A program made the translations under genes and the position numbers. The notes beneath the pieces are model-generated. The model was given only the letters and a program-made list of their open reading frames with translations. It was not told the DNA's origin and ran no database searches. From Novosphingobium sp. AP12 (lineage in GTDB: Bacteria > Pseudomonadota > Alphaproteobacteria > Sphingomonadales > Sphingomonadaceae): 37,277 bases of DNA. Where the stretch lies: positions 1 to 37,277 of the forward strand of contig NZ_AKKE01000005.1 in NCBI RefSeq assembly GCF_000281975.1, read 5' to 3'. Positions 1-8,807 of the stretch are shown piece after piece. Position 1 is the first letter of the stretch. Every line of letters starts with the position of its first letter.

Positions 1-35
1 TCCGTGAATAAAACAGGCTAGGCTGCCGTAAGCCT

Positions 36-911
36 TCAGCCTGCTATCGGCCCAGCTTCAGTCGTAACGCCAAGCCGCGCGGACAAGCGTTGAACGGCTT
101 CTTCTGACAAGAGCTGTCGCTCAACCTGCGGCATTGGAATGACGGGTATGTCCCACTTTAAGGCGATGAATGAAGGGCCGGAATCGGGCAACCCATTTTT
201 CCTCGGGAACGACCGGAATGAGGGCGGATTCCGTGCCGGGGCGGGGTGGTGATGACGGGTCGAGACCACTTCGCGACACTTCGCTTGGGTGGCCTGAGCG
301 ACCGATCGCGCATCGATATGATTCACGGCTACGTCGAAGTACGGGATCGTAACGTATATTCGATACGACGCCCACTTCCGCAGAGCCCGTAAGCTGCAGG
401 ATTTGGGATACGCCATCGAGATCGTAAGCGGCGCCGCGCTCGGCGCACGGTGCTGACGCAGCGTCTCGCACACAACCCTCAGGACGCCCGCGTCGACCGC
501 GCCGCGCACCACGACATGGGCACCTTCGAACTCAATCTCGAGGCTTCCTTCTGCAGCCTGCACGCCGTCATCGACTTCCAGCGGCACAAACGAGATCGGC
601 TCCATCGCTGCCCGGTCGCGCACCGTTCGCCGCCAATAATGGAGGAGTCCAGGGCTCACACCATGGTGCCGCGCCACCGCGCTGATGTTCGCGCCCGGCT
701 CAAAGCTCCCTGCCGTGATCCGCACCTTCTCGCGAGGATCCCACCGTCGGTTGCGCTTTTGCGGGGCGAGAATTGTCGCTTCGGCTAAATCCGACTTCGC
801 ACTGTGCGGCACACCGTCCCAATCCGACTTCGCACACTGTGCCGCACTGTTTAGAGCGTCACTTGATCCGCCGTTATCGTCTTCGAGCATCTCTGCCATC
901 TCCGCTGCCAA
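36..911 (-). pseudogene. Truncated IS66-type TnpA fused by read-through to unrelated sequence
   Basis: The first ~150 residues (about 460-911) look like the small accessory protein TnpA of IS66-family elements. A basic stretch (QKRNRRWDPREKVRI) leads into a helix-turn-helix with ARHHGVSPGLLHYWRR, followed by an acidic/hydrophobic tail ending near VLRVVCETLRQH. In an intact IS66 element TnpB and TnpC follow downstream, which here would be toward position 1. Neither is present. Beyond about residue 155 the frame runs into sequence unlike any transposase and through a dispersed repeat (158-262), so the C-terminal half is probably accidental read-through. The N-terminus carries a short tandem motif: AKSD occurs twice, from DNA near 785-840. 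The remainder is probably a dead IS fragment. The TnpA assignment is fairly secure; the boundary of the element is not. Confidence 0.6.
158..262 (+). repeat. Dispersed repeat, copy 1
   Basis: This is about 105 bp sharing a long common core with 14991-15065 and 24117-24223. The shared blocks are GGCGAtGAATGaaGgGCCGG, then CGGGAACGACCGGAATGAGG or close variants. Copies 1 and 3 also share the 3' extension GGGGCGGGGyGGTrrTGrCG. On the minus strand all three can be read as a related peptide (ALIPVVPE followed by FRPFI), so the unit may come from a once-coding element. Copy 1 lies beside the IS66 fragment. Confidence 0.6.
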
Positions 912-1097
912 TCAAAGGCAGGGTCATCGGCTCGGCATTCGACACCGTCCACGTGTGGCGCTCGCATCGCTAACCCAGAAGCGACCATCGGTGGATGTGA
1001 GGCATCAGGTTGATGCCGGATCTGCGCCGTCCGAACCAGCGAACATCATTTCATCAGATCTAATGTCGGGATCATATGGATGCCGCACCGCACGCCG

Positions 1098-3017
1098 TCA
1101 CCGCGTGAAAATCACAAAGCCATTGGCGGGGATCACGATCTTTGCCGATGCTGGCATTCCCTGTCGTCCATCTAGGCTGGCCGCGACGCCGTTGCCATTG
1201 CCGTCTATCCGCGGATTGACCCATTGCTCATAGGTATCGCTGTTGAAGCGCTCGCGCCAAATGCCGGGGCCTGGCATGCCAATCTCATAACTGTGCCATG
1301 CCGCTTCGGTGAAATTGGCGACGACCACCACATCCTCGCCGACGCCTTCACGCCAACGTTGGAAGGCGATTACCCGATTGTCGCTGTGGACATGGAAAAC
1401 GTTCACCTCACCCCCGTGCAGTGCGCGAAGTGTCTTTCGCAGGCCGAGCAGTTCACGGACGAACCGGAAGAAATCTTGGCGCGCGTGGCTGGATGCCAGC
1501 GCGCCCCAATCGATTAGCGCGTCGCGGAAGAAGTTGGTGCTGTCGCTCCAGTAGCGATCTTCGAAAATCTCCTGCCCCATGAAGAGCAACGGGATCCCCG
1601 GCGCGGTCAGGAGGAGGCCAGTGACGACACGGCTGCGGCTGCGCGCATACCAGGAGAAGGGGTCGCCGGGATCGGCATGACGCGGCAGGCGTGCCTCCCG
1701 ATCATTGTCGTTGTTCACGCGCACAATGTCGTGATTTTCGAGATGCTCTACCTGACGCCAACCAGTTGCGGCCGACCGCATCGCCTCAGCCACGGGATCG
1801 AGATCAACTCGCGCTTCGGCTCCGCCCCGCAATTGGACGAGAAGCGCGCGCAACGCACCGCGCAGCGTGCTTGAGACCACTTGGTCAAACCCCGCGCCAC
1901 CCGCATCGCGTGTGCGCAACACCGCGCCCTGATCGGCCCAATATTCGGCGATTAGTGGCACATCAGGCGCGCGGCTCTGCAAGGTCGCTGTCAGGTCTTG
2001 GAGAAAACCCCAGCCGCCGAACCGGTCGATTACGGTCACCTCGTCGAACCGGAAGGCGTCGACATGATATTCGTCGAGGAAGAGGCCAGCATTGTCGATG
2101 AGGAATTGCCGGACCTCCTGCTTCCAGTAAGCGAAAATCAGTCCGCCGGCCCAGCCCTGGTCGGTGAAATAGAGGCTGCGGTTATTGTCGCCGGGGTGGT
2201 CGCGATCGAGGAAGTAGAGGCTTTTGGGGTCGAAGCCGCCGCCGGCATGGTTATGGACGAGGTCAAAGATCACTGCGATTCCATGCAGGTGGAGGATATC
2301 GATCACCGCCATCAACTGCTTCGTCTGGCAATCGAGCGCGCCAGAACCATAGGGCGCATGCCCGAAGCGGGCGAGAAGTCCATTCGCTTGGGCAAGATAG
2401 CGTGGATAGTCGGTGTCGTCCGGCGCGACCGAATAGTCCATCTCGGGCGAGAAGAGATCGAGTCCGTTATAGCCCATGGATCGCTCCGTCGCGAACTCCT
2501 GGATCGGGAGGAGCTGCACGGTATTGATGCCAAGCTCAACGAGATGATCGATGCGGTCCAGCAGGTCGAGAAAGCGACCTGGTCTGTCTGCGCGGCGATC
2601 GCGTCCTTGATCGTCGATCGACCAATAGGCGCCCACATGGAGCTGGTAGATGACGAGCTCCGAGAAGTCCGGAGGCACGAAATTGATATCGTGCCACGGA
2701 AAACTTTCAGGGCGGGTGACGATGCAATTGCATTCTGGGAAAACCGGTACCCGGGTCAGGGCGCGCGCATAAGGATCGCGCTTGAGGCCGGGACCATCGG
2801 GCCCGACGAGATAATAGAGATATTCATCACCTTCCTTGACGCCGTCGACCAATGCGAACCAATAGCCATTGTCGCCGCGCTCGAGCGGCGTGTCCGCCCA
2901 GTTGCTGAAGGTGCCCCGGACCGCCACGGACGAGGCGGCGGGCGCCCAGAGTCGAAACGTTGCGCCGCCAGCGCGCAGGTTGGCGCCCATCGCAAGGCCA
3001 GCTCCCGCATCGGCCAT
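1098..3017 (-). CDS. GH13 family glycoside hydrolase/transferase with N-terminal CBM48-like domain
   Basis: This is an alpha-glucan-active enzyme of the alpha-amylase clan (GH13), about 639 residues. An N-terminal beta-sandwich of the CBM48/isoamylase-N type lies at ~10-95 (ATFRLWAPAASSVAVRG, then YLYYLVGPDG). The (beta/alpha)8 barrel shows all four GH13 conserved regions: DLVHNH (252-257), VDAFRFDEV with nucleophile D325, LIAEYW with acid/base E358, and LENHD with D430. The overall form resembles branching enzymes or maltooligosyl-trehalose trehalohydrolase; the exact reaction cannot be fixed from sequence alone. There is no signal peptide, so it should be cytoplasmic. I start it at the ATG at 3017, one base after the TGA of the upstream gene. 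The longer frame from 3062 would overlap that gene by 44 bases. It is the last gene of a five-gene minus-strand operon with GMC and cupin genes. Confidence 0.88.
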   Translation of the reverse strand: MADAGAGLAMGANLRAGGATFRLWAPAASSVAVRGTFSNWADTPLERGDNGYWFALVDGVKEGDEYLYYLVGPDGPGLKRDPYARALTRVPVFPECNCIVTRPESFPWHDINFVPPDFSELVIYQLHVGAYWSIDDQGRDRRADRPGRFLDLLDRIDHLVELGINTVQLLPIQEFATERSMGYNGLDLFSPEMDYSVAPDDTDYPRYLAQANGLLARFGHAPYGSGALDCQTKQLMAVIDILHLHGIAVIFDLVHNHAGGGFDPKSLYFLDRDHPGDNNRSLYFTDQGWAGGLIFAYWKQEVRQFLIDNAGLFLDEYHVDAFRFDEVTVIDRFGGWGFLQDLTATLQSRAPDVPLIAEYWADQGAVLRTRDAGGAGFDQVVSSTLRGALRALLVQLRGGAEARVDLDPVAEAMRSAATGWRQVEHLENHDIVRVNNDNDREARLPRHADPGDPFSWYARSRSRVVTGLLLTAPGIPLLFMGQEIFEDRYWSDSTNFFRDALIDWGALASSHARQDFFRFVRELLGLRKTLRALHGGEVNVFHVHSDNRVIAFQRWREGVGEDVVVVANFTEAAWHSYEIGMPGPGIWRERFNSDTYEQWVNPRIDGNGNGVAASLDGRQGMPASAKIVIPANGFVIFTR

Positions 3018-3018
3018 G

Positions 3019-4356
3019 TCAGTCGTAGCCGCCGAACATGAAAAGCTCGACGGGTGTGTCACTATCGTTGATCAGCGCGTGCAACTGGCCGCCGCGGATG
3101 AGGACGATGTCGCCTCGCGTCATGGTGCGGATTTCAAAGGCGCGTTCACGCTTGTCGTGCTTCGCCCAGTCACCGGTGATCATATACGCCTTTTCGCCGC
3201 GCTCGCCGCTGATGAGTAGGAAGGCCTCGAGGCTGTCGCGGTGGCGATGAAGACCAATGGCGCTGTTGGGCGCTATCGAATGAAGGTCCATATAGTTGAC
3301 CGCCATGAAAAGCTCGCGGCCTTCCGGCGCAGGCTTTCGACCATAAGCATCGCGGTTCCAGTCGCGCATTTCGCGGCCCAGCTCGCTCAGCCATTCCTCG
3401 CCGAGTTCGCGGCGGCGCTGCTCTTCATAGCCAAAATAATTTGAGAAGAGGTTGCGATAGCCGAGCGATCCGAGGCCGCCATGCGGATTGGCGCTCCTGC
3501 CGGCACCGAGATAATTGCGCCAGCCGCGCAGAACCATCGCAAATTCGAAGCGATAGTTCTCGCCGTTCTGCGAATCCCACCGATCCCCTGCCTTGCTGGC
3601 CCAGGCGACCTCCACCTTGAGGGCGCGGATCGGATGCATCGCATGGTCGACGGCGTAGCCGAACATCTCGAGGGCCTTTCCTTCGGATTCGAGGCGGTCA
3701 CGCAGGCCATCGAAGGCGGGTCCCTCGAAGTCCTCGAGGCTACCCTTGACGAGATCGGGGCGCGCGATGAGCTCGCCGCTGGCCATTGCCGCCTTGCCTT
3801 TGGCGTCGAGGTGCGCGCTCAGGTCCGCCTTGGGATAGGCCCAGATTTCGATCTCATAACGATGCGTGACGGCATTATAGGGTACGGCGATCAGATCGCT
3901 GCCGCTGCTGACGCTCCCGACCTTCAGGTAAAGCTGCACCATATCCTGCTGATAGGGTCCGCCATCGACCGACAAGGGCGAGGCAAGGCTTGGTGCGTAT
4001 GAGAAGTGAAGATAAGGCCCCGTCCACTCTCCCGCTATCGCATATCCGCGCAGTATCTGGGTTTCCATGAGATCGAAGGAGCGGACATTCTGCTTCTGGA
4101 AGTCGTTTTTGTTCTCTTGCTGGCGCGGATCTACGACTTGCCAGTCGTCCCCCGATGGGCCGTAGAGGGCAAGGTTGCGAAAGGGGATCAGGAAGTTGCG
4201 CGTGCCGACGAGATAGTGCTGGAGCCCGGCCGAGGGCTCGATGGCCTCATAGCTTTCGATGATCTTGGTGAGCGGATTGTTTTTGTTGTAGTTCGGCGAG
4301 GCCCCCGGCTCGATCGGAACCACATTGTGGATTTCATGTTCGACGATCGAGAACAT
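3019..4356 (-). CDS. Large cupin-domain protein (operon gene 4)
   Basis: This 445-residue protein has no catalytic family that I recognise across its first ~360 residues. The C-terminus is a cupin beta-barrel: HRHRDSLE gives metal-ligand candidates H370, H372 and E377, and GGQLHALIND supplies H426. Cupins of this kind bind a divalent metal and act as isomerases, dioxygenases or sugar-binding proteins. The N-terminal part contains many aromatic and Gly residues and may hold a second, degenerate cupin barrel (inference). There is no signal peptide. A GGGAG ribosome site lies about 9 bases before the ATG. The gene begins 20 bases after the end of the other cupin gene and stops one base before the GH13 start. 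A role on the same carbohydrate as its neighbours is likely but the substrate is unknown. Confidence 0.75.
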   Translation of the reverse strand: MFSIVEHEIHNVVPIEPGASPNYNKNNPLTKIIESYEAIEPSAGLQHYLVGTRNFLIPFRNLALYGPSGDDWQVVDPRQQENKNDFQKQNVRSFDLMETQILRGYAIAGEWTGPYLHFSYAPSLASPLSVDGGPYQQDMVQLYLKVGSVSSGSDLIAVPYNAVTHRYEIEIWAYPKADLSAHLDAKGKAAMASGELIARPDLVKGSLEDFEGPAFDGLRDRLESEGKALEMFGYAVDHAMHPIRALKVEVAWASKAGDRWDSQNGENYRFEFAMVLRGWRNYLGAGRSANPHGGLGSLGYRNLFSNYFGYEEQRRRELGEEWLSELGREMRDWNRDAYGRKPAPEGRELFMAVNYMDLHSIAPNSAIGLHRHRDSLEAFLLISGERGEKAYMITGDWAKHDKRERAFEIRTMTRGDIVLIRGGQLHALINDSDTPVELFMFGGYD

Positions 4357-4376
4357 TCGATTGGTCTCCCGACAGC

Positions 4377-5534
4377 TCAGGCGCTGTGATAAAGGAAGGC
4401 GACGAATTTGAGGGCGTCGGTCGTCCCCGTGTTGGCAATACCGTGAATGCCGCCGCTTTTGGTGAAGATGACGCTGCCCTTCTTCACCGGTACCTCATGA
4501 CAGGGCCGCGGTTCAAAGCCGTAGATATGGCGCATGACGGGTGTCTGACCGGCTAGCGTCGGGTCGTCATTCTCGCCGAGATAGGCGACGCCTTCTCCTT
4601 CCACGACATAATAGAGTTCCTCGCTGCCGATATGGCGGTGAGTGCCTTCGACGACCCCCGGCGGGATCGTGACCTCGTGAAAGAAGACATTGGAGCCGCC
4701 AAATTCCTGCTGCAGGATCCAGCGCATGTCGACAACGTTCGCGTCGCCCGGCTTCGCATGAGGATTGTTGTCGTCCATCATTGCATTGCGATACCGGACG
4801 GGGAGGATCGTCGAGACGTCGGCGACATACCAGCCGCGCGCGAAATCGACGCCATAGCTGTCCTCATGGACGGTGTTGGCATCATTGTCGCTCGGTATCG
4901 GGCTGTTGGGCACCTGGATGTTGCGCGTATAGTAATTGTCGCGGGCCCGGTCTTTGTCCGGGATGGTCCGTCCGGTCAGCTGATAGACCGGTTCTTCCTC
5001 GAACCAGAGATTTACCCACCGCAGGTCGTCGAAATTGCTGAGAGCTGAAGCAAAGGCGGGGACCATGGTGATGGCGCCCTTGTGCCCCATCATCGAGAGC
5101 ACCTGATAGTCGTGGCGCCTGCCTGGCGGCGCCTCCAAAGTCTCCCAGAGTTCGACCTGATAGGCATTGATCCATGGGCAGAAGTCGAGCGACACGCGCG
5201 CACTGGCCGACTCCTTTCTCTTGAACAGACCAACCCGGATGTCGGCCACGATCGAGGAGCCGAGAAAGCGGTTTTTCTCGCGCATCACTTCGACGAGACG
5301 CGACGCGCGATATTCGATACGCAGGAAATTGCTGATCTTTGTCCCGTCGAGGAAGACCTCGCCCTTTAGGACCATGATATCGGCTTTGCCGCGAACCTCC
5401 CAAACATTGTAGCGATAGCGGGAGCTGCGTGTCGCGTTCAGATATTGAGCGTGATAGATGCGGTCAGGAAAGAAGACGACCTGGAATATCTGGGCCGAGG
5501 GGTCTGTCGCCAATTTGTCGAAGCGCGAATCCAT
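4377..5534 (-). CDS. Large cupin-domain protein (operon gene 3)
   Basis: This 385-residue protein has a clear C-terminal cupin. GTHRHIGSEELYYVVEGEG gives ligands H299, H301 and E305/E306, and SGGIHGIANTG supplies H364. The first ~280 residues are less recognisable and probably form another beta-rich domain, as in bicupins. It is not a close duplicate of the neighbouring 445-residue cupin, although both share the layout of a long unknown N-terminal part followed by a C-terminal metal cupin. It starts 15 bases after the GMC gene stop and is clearly cotranscribed. No signal peptide or membrane segment is visible. The function is unassigned; sugar or polyol isomerase or dioxygenase are options. 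The ribosome site before this ATG is weak, consistent with translational coupling. Confidence 0.75.
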   Translation of the reverse strand: MDSRFDKLATDPSAQIFQVVFFPDRIYHAQYLNATRSSRYRYNVWEVRGKADIMVLKGEVFLDGTKISNFLRIEYRASRLVEVMREKNRFLGSSIVADIRVGLFKRKESASARVSLDFCPWINAYQVELWETLEAPPGRRHDYQVLSMMGHKGAITMVPAFASALSNFDDLRWVNLWFEEEPVYQLTGRTIPDKDRARDNYYTRNIQVPNSPIPSDNDANTVHEDSYGVDFARGWYVADVSTILPVRYRNAMMDDNNPHAKPGDANVVDMRWILQQEFGGSNVFFHEVTIPPGVVEGTHRHIGSEELYYVVEGEGVAYLGENDDPTLAGQTPVMRHIYGFEPRPCHEVPVKKGSVIFTKSGGIHGIANTGTTDALKFVAFLYHSA

Positions 5535-5549
5535 GGCTCGTCTCGCTCG

Positions 5550-7367
5550 TCAGGGAATGAGATCGGCGACGCGAAAGGCGTTCGCCTGGATGGTGAGAGT
5601 GGGGTTGCCGCCACCCGAGGTCGGCATGAAGGCCCCGTCCGTGACGTAGAGATTTTCGAAACCCCACACGCGGCAATCGGTATCGAGCACGGACTCCGCC
5701 TCCGTCTCCCCGAACCGCATGCCACCCAGTATGTGGTTCGCCACACGGACGGCGTTTCCATAAACCGACCCCTCACTGATGTCATCGCGTGTGGCGCCGG
5801 GAACGCCGGCAAGCAGGATGTCCTCGCAGACGGCCGCGAGGGTGCTCATCACGGCGCCGTCATGCGGATGCCAGTCCTTGATGATATGGGCGGATTTGCG
5901 CCCCCATTTGTCGAGCGTCGGGTGCAGTTCGATGCGATTATCGTAGCGCGGCACCTGGTTCGCCATGAAGCTCACCGACAGGCGCGTGCCGAAATCCTTG
6001 TTGAGCCAATCGATGATGCCGTCGCCGCGTTTGGCCATATCACCGCTGAAGCCGGCCCAGAAGGTGTCTAGGTCGGTACTGCCGTCGGTGCGCGCGAGCG
6101 TAATCGGCAGGCACTGGTCGGAAGTGTTGTTGTAAATCGCCCCTCCTGCCCAGAGGCCATGCTCGTCCAGAAACGCGGGCTGCGCACACGCATCGGTCGC
6201 AAAATCGCTGTCGAGCGAGATGGATTTGTCGAAGCGGTGCCTCTTGATCGCAACCTCGGCGCCCCCAAACGCATGGGTCAGGAAGTAGCGACCGAGATGG
6301 CTGCCGCTTTCCTCGAAACGGATCGCCTTGCCAAAGCCAGTTCGATCATGTTCGGCTGACAACATCATCAGCCGTACGCTCTCGATCGCCGAGCAGGCAA
6401 CGACGACGTATGTGCCCCTGACGATACGCTCGCGCCCGCTCTCGTCGCGATAATGGACCTCGGTGACCTTGCGCCCGTTTGAGACCAGATGGGTGACCGT
6501 ACAGTTGGGTCGGACTTCGAGATCATGACCTTTGCGGATCGTAGGGCGAAGCAGGCTTACCCAGGTGCTCGACTTGTAGCCGAGCGGGTCGCCGTAGCGA
6601 TTGACATAACCGACGAGCGGGTCGCCGGCCTTGCGGCCGCTTGGAGCATGATGATCAGTGATGACCGCCAAGGGTGTTCGATAGGTATCAAATCCGCACG
6701 CCTTCATGCCTGCTTCCGCGTACAGGCTGATCGGGTTGGGAGCCCGTGGAACCTGATATTGATCAGGGGTCGTAAAGGGAAAGTTCTGCGATTTCGCCTG
6801 ACCGGAAGATGTCCCGTTGATGCCGACCAGCCTCTCGGCTTTCTCATAGTAGGGGATGAAGTTCTTGTACGCGATCGGCCAATCGATAACATGGCGCAGC
6901 GCATCGCGGGTCGGATCGCCTTTAAGCGGGACGGTTCGCGTCGCATTGAATGTCGCCAAACTGAAATCGGTTTCCGCAAAGCGTAACGAGACACCCCCAT
7001 AAAGCTGGGTACCGCCGCCCACCACTTGCGCGGTATAGCCCTCGATGGTGACCCGTGGCCCGTTGCCTGCGAGATCCGAGAAGATATGGGGTTCGTCGTT
7101 GAGATCGGGTTCAATGTGGCTGGCGAAGAAGGGATGCCCACTATTTGTCATACCGGGAACGTTGATGATCCGCTCCGCGCCGGCATTGAACATCTCGTCG
7201 CGCTTGAAGTCGCTGAGATTGCCGCCGTCCTGCTCGTCCTGTGTCCGTAGGAGCGGTCCTTTCTCGAGGACAAGCACAGACCGATCTTTCCTGCGGGCAT
7301 GTACATAGGCGACCGGTGCCCCGCCCGCACCACTGCCGATAATGACGATATCGAACTGATCCCGCAC
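5550..7367 (-). CDS. GMC family FAD-dependent oxidoreductase
   Basis: This 605-residue flavoprotein is of the glucose-methanol-choline family, oxidising an alcohol or sugar hydroxyl. The N-terminal dinucleotide fold is FDIVIIGSGAGG (residues 5-16), with the acidic end of strand 2 at VLVLEKGP. The C-terminal GMC domain contains NHILGGMRFG (catalytic His ~545) and GGGNPTLTIQA (second catalytic position Asn ~588). It starts with GTG, preceded by a strong AAGGAG seven bases upstream. It lies 21 bases after a protein whose C-terminus resembles gluconate 2-dehydrogenase subunit 3, the usual partner of the large GMC subunit in membrane-bound three-subunit dehydrogenases. Neither a Tat signal nor a cytochrome c subunit is visible here, so this form may be cytoplasmic and may pass electrons to oxygen or another acceptor (inference). 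Confidence 0.9.
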   Translation of the reverse strand: MRDQFDIVIIGSGAGGAPVAYVHARRKDRSVLVLEKGPLLRTQDEQDGGNLSDFKRDEMFNAGAERIINVPGMTNSGHPFFASHIEPDLNDEPHIFSDLAGNGPRVTIEGYTAQVVGGGTQLYGGVSLRFAETDFSLATFNATRTVPLKGDPTRDALRHVIDWPIAYKNFIPYYEKAERLVGINGTSSGQAKSQNFPFTTPDQYQVPRAPNPISLYAEAGMKACGFDTYRTPLAVITDHHAPSGRKAGDPLVGYVNRYGDPLGYKSSTWVSLLRPTIRKGHDLEVRPNCTVTHLVSNGRKVTEVHYRDESGRERIVRGTYVVVACSAIESVRLMMLSAEHDRTGFGKAIRFEESGSHLGRYFLTHAFGGAEVAIKRHRFDKSISLDSDFATDACAQPAFLDEHGLWAGGAIYNNTSDQCLPITLARTDGSTDLDTFWAGFSGDMAKRGDGIIDWLNKDFGTRLSVSFMANQVPRYDNRIELHPTLDKWGRKSAHIIKDWHPHDGAVMSTLAAVCEDILLAGVPGATRDDISEGSVYGNAVRVANHILGGMRFGETEAESVLDTDCRVWGFENLYVTDGAFMPTSGGGNPTLTIQANAFRVADLIP

Positions 7368-7388
7368 GATCGAACTCCTTAGGTCATT

Positions 7389-8438
7389 TCAGCCACGATA
7401 CTCAACGCTAGTGCCAAGCGGCTTTTCCTGCGCGCGTTGCCAGTCGAATGCTGTCTTGCCGTTGTCCCCGGTGAAGTGTTCGGAGAGATAGGCCCAGGCC
7501 ATCCCACCGGGGTTGCCGCCATATTTGGGATGCGCAAAAGCGCCGGTCATCGCATGGCGCCGTAAGAGCTTGAGGAAATCGGCAGGATCGCTGTAGCGGC
7601 TGCGGTCCCAGCCATGTTCGAAGAGAGCCGAGGCGCCCGACGCCATATCGTCGTAAAGCTCGACAAAGAGGCTCTCTTCCATCGCTTCGGGCGGGGCGCG
7701 CGTCTCGCGACGCCGAAGGATCGTATCGAGCATTTCGAGACATGTCTTGTAGGCGTAAAGCCGATGGCGTTCCTCGCGTGCGACAACCTTGTCGATAAAA
7801 TTGGCGACACCGACCGAGATATCGAGCCGATAGAGATGGCCGACATTGCCGCCGCCACCTTCGCGCCCCAGATAGTTTTGCGCTTCCGTGCTGTTGAACG
7901 GCAGGATGTGCCGTGTCAGCCGGTCAAGGATCGCAAATTCCCAGCGCTCGAAGCTGATCGGCTGGTTATAGGCCGATGTGAAGAAGCTCGACCATGTCTC
8001 ACCATTGGCAAAGGTCTGTGTCTGGGGATTTATGGGGTCAGCGGTCAGCTTGCCGTCGACGATGAACAGATAGCGGTAGCGCGTGGCTTTTGGCAGCTTC
8101 ACCGTCAGCGCGAAATAGGCTGTGTCGCCAATGCGTACGAGCGGCAGCGGTTCGTGAAGCCGGTGGCAGGTCGAAAGCAGCAGGACCGACTGTGGTGGCG
8201 CCGAAAGGTCAGCGATGTGCCAGACGAATGTGACGTCGTTCCATTCATAGGCATCGGGCTCGTTGCCGTCATGGCTGTCGACGACAGGGAAGCGCCAGCT
8301 TTCCGAGATGCGGGCGCGAGGCGTGGCGGCATCGACGCCATATGCGCTGTGCCGTTCGTCGGTGTTAATGCGCGCAAGATATTTTGTGCAGAGGTTGAGG
8401 ACATATTGATCCTCTTTGTCGATTCTGCGCGCGACCAT
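7389..8438 (-). CDS. Carbohydrate-binding-like domain fused to gluconate 2-dehydrogenase subunit 3-like domain
   Basis: This 349-residue protein is the first gene of the operon. The C-terminal half (about 150-349) is helical and ends in AFAHPKYGGNPGGMAWAYL, the HPxYGGN signature typical of gluconate 2-dehydrogenase subunit 3, the small partner of GMC flavoproteins. The N-terminal half (about 60-150) looks like an E-set/CBM48 glycogen-binding sandwich: EWNDVTFVWHIADL, then TRYRYLFIVDGKLTADPINP. Subunit 3 proteins normally carry a Tat signal, but none is seen here. I chose the ATG at 8438 because GGGGGTGA, nearly a perfect anti-SD match, sits immediately upstream. A longer frame reaches 8540 but has no such site. 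The domain fusion is the odd point; the CBM48-like call is by fold pattern and less certain than the C-terminal call. Confidence 0.7.
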   Translation of the reverse strand: MVARRIDKEDQYVLNLCTKYLARINTDERHSAYGVDAATPRARISESWRFPVVDSHDGNEPDAYEWNDVTFVWHIADLSAPPQSVLLLSTCHRLHEPLPLVRIGDTAYFALTVKLPKATRYRYLFIVDGKLTADPINPQTQTFANGETWSSFFTSAYNQPISFERWEFAILDRLTRHILPFNSTEAQNYLGREGGGGNVGHLYRLDISVGVANFIDKVVAREERHRLYAYKTCLEMLDTILRRRETRAPPEAMEESLFVELYDDMASGASALFEHGWDRSRYSDPADFLKLLRRHAMTGAFAHPKYGGNPGGMAWAYLSEHFTGDNGKTAFDWQRAQEKPLGTSVEYRG

Positions 8439-8807
8439 TTCACCCCCGCCGGTTACAATAAAGAATGCCCTATCGACGAAACAATATAGATCCGCATGGC
8501 GATAGGACGTAATTTTCTGCTTACATTTGGTTGTAAACATGACTCGATCACAGATCTCGCAATAAGATTTTATAACACAATCTTAAACGACGGGAAAGAA
8601 ATGAAATGCCATGAATACATTCCTTGTATAACACGATTCGTTGCCGCGCAAAATAGACCAAACACGCCCGGAGCCGATTGTTGCTTATGCCACTTCTTGG
8701 CCGCTTGTTCGCCCCTTCTTGGCTTGCGATCGAAAGCAGTTGTGGGGCGTCGAAACGCCAACACTCGCGGCGGTAATGACCACCATCTGCTGCCCATCCT
8801 GTGCGGT
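8439..8807. other. Intergenic region upstream of the GMC/cupin/GH13 operon
   Basis: These 369 bases lie between the DyP peroxidase stop and the operon start. The part from 8540 to 8650 is distinctly AT-rich for this window and most likely holds the operon promoter on the minus strand. Several TATA-like hexamers are present there (near 8563 and 8628), but no pair with convincing -35 spacing stands out. No open frame looks real. Confidence 0.4.

Noticed and set aside
1998..3041. A 347-codon open frame on the plus strand
   Set aside because: It lies entirely opposite the GH13 gene, which has all four catalytic regions; its composition (Val/Glu/Asp-rich) is typical of an antisense shadow.
7614..8489. 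A 291-codon open frame on the plus strand
   Set aside because: It is antisense to the subunit-3 fusion gene, with no ribosome site or recognised domain.
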